A stretch of DNA of 64,000 nt from Phycisphaerales bacterium (lineage in GTDB: Bacteria; Planctomycetota; Phycisphaerae; UBA1845; UTPLA1): contig JAKSDK010001896.1 of the NCBI GenBank assembly GCA_022360095.1, positions 62,001-126,000 of the forward strand. Reading direction: 5' to 3'. Of this stretch, positions 62,801-64,000 are shown piece after piece (position 1 is the first letter of the stretch; each line of letters begins with the position of its first letter). The notes under the pieces were generated by a model that was not told the DNA's origin, ran no database searches, and saw nothing but the letters and a program-made list of their open reading frames with translations. The position numbers were made by a program, and so were the translations under genes.

Positions 62801-64000
62801 TCAGTGTCTATTGTTCAAGCTGCGACAACCTCACTTGTGTTGACGGAAACGACGATCAGGCGGGTGCTACGGACCCGGCCTGTGTCGTGCCTGAAACCGG
62901 CAGCACCGCAAACCGAGCCTCCACGATCACGTGGTGCTCGCAGTCGGGTGCCGAATACCTGATTCTGGTCCATGGTTTCGACGGCCCCGCTCCGACGGGT
63001 GACTTCGAAATGACCATCACCGATGAAGGCACTTCCTGTAAGGCCGACGTCGGTTGTCTGCCGGTGGGTGCCTGTTGTCGGGCGACCGGCGGTTGCGTCA
63101 TCGACACGGAAATCGGTTGTACCTCTGCCGGCGGTGAATACCTCGGCAACGGGACCAACTGCGAGGCCGTCGGTGGCGTCGCGACCGTGCTTGACTCCGG
63201 TCCGCTAAACGTGGCGATGGGTGACCTGGATGACGATCCTCTCGGTCCTTTCCTCGTGACCGACACGATCACCGTGCCGGACGTCGGCAATGTCGGTGAT
63301 GTGAACATTGGTGTCGTCATGACTCACACCTTCGTCGGTGACCTCAAGATCTCGATCGAGCACCTTGGTACGACCGTTGTCCTGATCGAACAGCCGGGCG
63401 ATCCCACCGATCAAACCGGTCCGTTCACGGACTTCGGCTGTGGTGAGGATGACTATGACGTCGTGCTCGACGATGAAGGAGCAGGCGGGACCATCGAGGA
63501 TCTCTGCCAGGTCGGAATGACTTCACCGCCGAATTACACGCCCAACGGTTCGTTGAGCGACTTCGACGGAATGCCGACGGCGGGCGACTGGACGATTACG
63601 GTGGAAGACGTCGAAGGCGTCGGCACCGACGTCGGAACGTTCGTCAGCTGGTCCATCGAGATTTCCGAGCCGGGCGAGGCTCCGTGTCCCGCGGGCGGTG
63701 CCTGCTGCTTGCCGAATGGCGATTGTGTCATTGACACCCAGGCGAACTGTAACGCCAACGGTGGCGAATACCTCGGTGACGACAGCCCGTGCGAGCTGTC
63801 CGGTGGAAGCGCGACGGTGCTCGATTCCGGCGCGTTGGATCTGCCGCTGGGTGACTCGGACAACATCCCGCCGGACAGTGGCATGCCTGTTCTCACGAAC
63901 ACGATCACGTCGCCGGATCTCGGTCCTGTGGGTGATGTGAACGTGGGTGTTGAGCTTCTGCACACGTTCGTGGGTGACGTGATCATCAGCATCGAGCACC
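59806..64000 (+). CDS. Giant secreted protein with PPC-like domains, cysteine repeats and P domains, truncated by the window end
   Basis: The frame starts MMKNGSANRRKFYWCMCTLV, with AAGGGG in front, and stays open for 1398 codons to the edge. A signal peptide ends near ADA. A small Ig/carboxypeptidase-regulatory-like domain covers about 40-115. Five regions with the pattern of bacterial pre-peptidase C-terminal (PPC) domains follow, such as DEWWCYTATCDGTATAS and GSVWYQFVATDTEAEIT. Between them stand cysteine modules GTPGCDDVDCC...DPFCC and GTPGCDDLDCE...DPFCC. GACC repeats like those of the protein at 44138-49729 occur three times. Two tandem proprotein-convertase P-like domains start at about residues 1130 and 1340 (VGDVNIGVVMTHTFVGDLKI; VGDVNVGVELLHTFVGDVII). 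No protease domain is seen in this part. It is a surface or matrix protein. Confidence 0.85.
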   Translation, partial: MMKNGSANRRKFYWCMCTLVCASVLGMVIATTADARPEEAGNVACFCSIQDVDGNVVSDAIVSYRGSKGETFRAIPKADGSCYFKDVSGKVAFDIETSVKGFTSLTVHADLPAGDPGNTLSIRFNQDGTVSVDTTPLPDFARTSPASERFSGVSSAPPSGKGPTPVGPACAAGGTGDECTDPLVATDGSQLGSTLDNTGGADDSSCSLGDTVDEWWCYTATCDGTATASTCNAGTDALFDTSLTVYSACPTMQGEFELACSDDDPSCGVATQSTAMWPVATGVTYFIRVAGFSGGQGDYELTLSCQAGPGGACPGAGDGDECTAPIVVGDGTVAGDLGDNTGSTGDDSSCAAGDGDTIDEWYCYTAPCDGVVTITTCSAATIFDTVLSVFDACGGMEIACNDDTAGVNVDCELGGVNRKSTVQFAGTAGMTYFARVSVFGDDFMGFGGTGTTYEISFDCNDAGNPACTATAGDCCAGNGTPGCDDVDCCNTICLCDPFCCDTEWDDLCAGQGNMGNGCGAQVLCPACAPEPPPNDNCADAEVIACNGSATVDNTGATSEVGDPDYSCIFMGPGPGTGSVWYQFVATDTEAEITTENSTGAGDTVIAVYSVDPLDPCNTLVEICCNDDISGTNLLSKVCCTGLTIGNTYYIQVASFNLAGTGEITLNVNCPCPVGCVLPCPPGGTTEPEPCGDSVNDGCNGTPVVASDCCVANGTPGCDDLDCETIVCGLDPFCCDTSWDGTCAGIAADNCAALCGDISFPTTPIACGETVCGTSWADGGTRDTDWYLLTLTEQSIVTWTLSAQFPGFIAILTDNCPVTAADILVQGNTPDDCSENAVVSLCLEAGSYHLFVGIGDAGGAIFEGFPCDSNFNDYVATVTCEPCTIPTGACCQPASVCVPDLTEDACFAAGGLQWSEGVACAPGLCESPANDLCDDAIPVGALPATVMGNTELASVDTNAPSPCGAFTDVEVGGVWYSVTGNGNNLTATTCNPGTNYDTKISVYCSSCDNLTCVDGNDDQAGATDPACVVPETGSTANRASTITWCSQSGAEYLILVHGFDGPAPTGDFEMTITDEGTSCKADVGCLPVGACCRATGGCVIDTEIGCTSAGGEYLGNGTNCEAVGGVATVLDSGPLNVAMGDLDDDPLGPFLVTDTITVPDVGNVGDVNIGVVMTHTFVGDLKISIEHLGTTVVLIEQPGDPTDQTGPFTDFGCGEDDYDVVLDDEGAGGTIEDLCQVGMTSPPNYTPNGSLSDFDGMPTAGDWTITVEDVEGVGTDVGTFVSWSIEISEPGEAPCPAGGACCLPNGDCVIDTQANCNANGGEYLGDDSPCELSGGSATVLDSGALDLPLGDSDNIPPDSGMPVLTNTITSPDLGPVGDVNVGVELLHTFVGDVIISIEH

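Overview
The window looks like a chromosomal segment of a Planctomycetota bacterium, probably Phycisphaerae-like. The evidence is the mix of families: DUF1501 and DUF1800 secreted proteins, pseudopilin-type proteins, DUF11-repeat proteins, dockerin-like C-termini, very large secreted proteins with GACC cysteine repeats, and hybrid histidine kinases. This is an inference from gene content; there is no rRNA or other phylogenetic marker beyond rpsT, def, fmt and rsmB. I found no tRNA, rRNA, CRISPR array, intact insertion sequence or phage module.

Layout. 1-920 is the 3' part of mtnA. 963-2935 is a compact, apparently undescribed RiPP-type operon: a structured leader, a 43-residue precursor-like peptide ending in CCCRCCR, an MNIO (DUF692) iron oxidase, and an unfamiliar partner protein coupled to it. 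3133-7633 holds a TlpA-type thioredoxin with a long extension, two small proteins and a LysM lipoprotein. 7967-12437 holds two paralogous DUF11-repeat envelope proteins and a DUF3862 protein. 12663-17703 holds a 22-residue hydrophobic peptide, a giant AsmA-like protein and a YihY/BrkB membrane protein.

17811-20455 and 33360-38127 carry two copies of a signalling module: a membrane-anchored RedB-like thioredoxin-fold protein whose gene overlaps that of a hybrid histidine kinase with a histidine-rich membrane domain. The second copy continues into a response regulator with a PP2C-type phosphatase. Between the copies lie a beta-helix surface protein, a sugar transporter with a GH38 mannosidase and a secreted orphan, two pseudopilin-type proteins, and a VTC-DUF4956 pair.

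38290-43396 is housekeeping: def-fmt-rsmB, a TPR protein, rpsT and a short tatA. From tatA to 56851 every gene is on the minus strand. This run contains DUF1800 and DUF1501 proteins with twin-arginine signals, a 1863-residue CHRD/cysteine-repeat/hydrolase-like protein, an HEWGH metallopeptidase candidate and a dockerin-bearing secreted protein. 57134-59344 encodes a pentein-type (agmatine-deiminase-like) enzyme. 59806 to the end is a giant secreted protein with PPC-like and proprotein-convertase P domains that runs off the window.

The strongest candidate for a new system is the MNIO operon at 1128-2935. The duplicated RedB-kinase module is the second.
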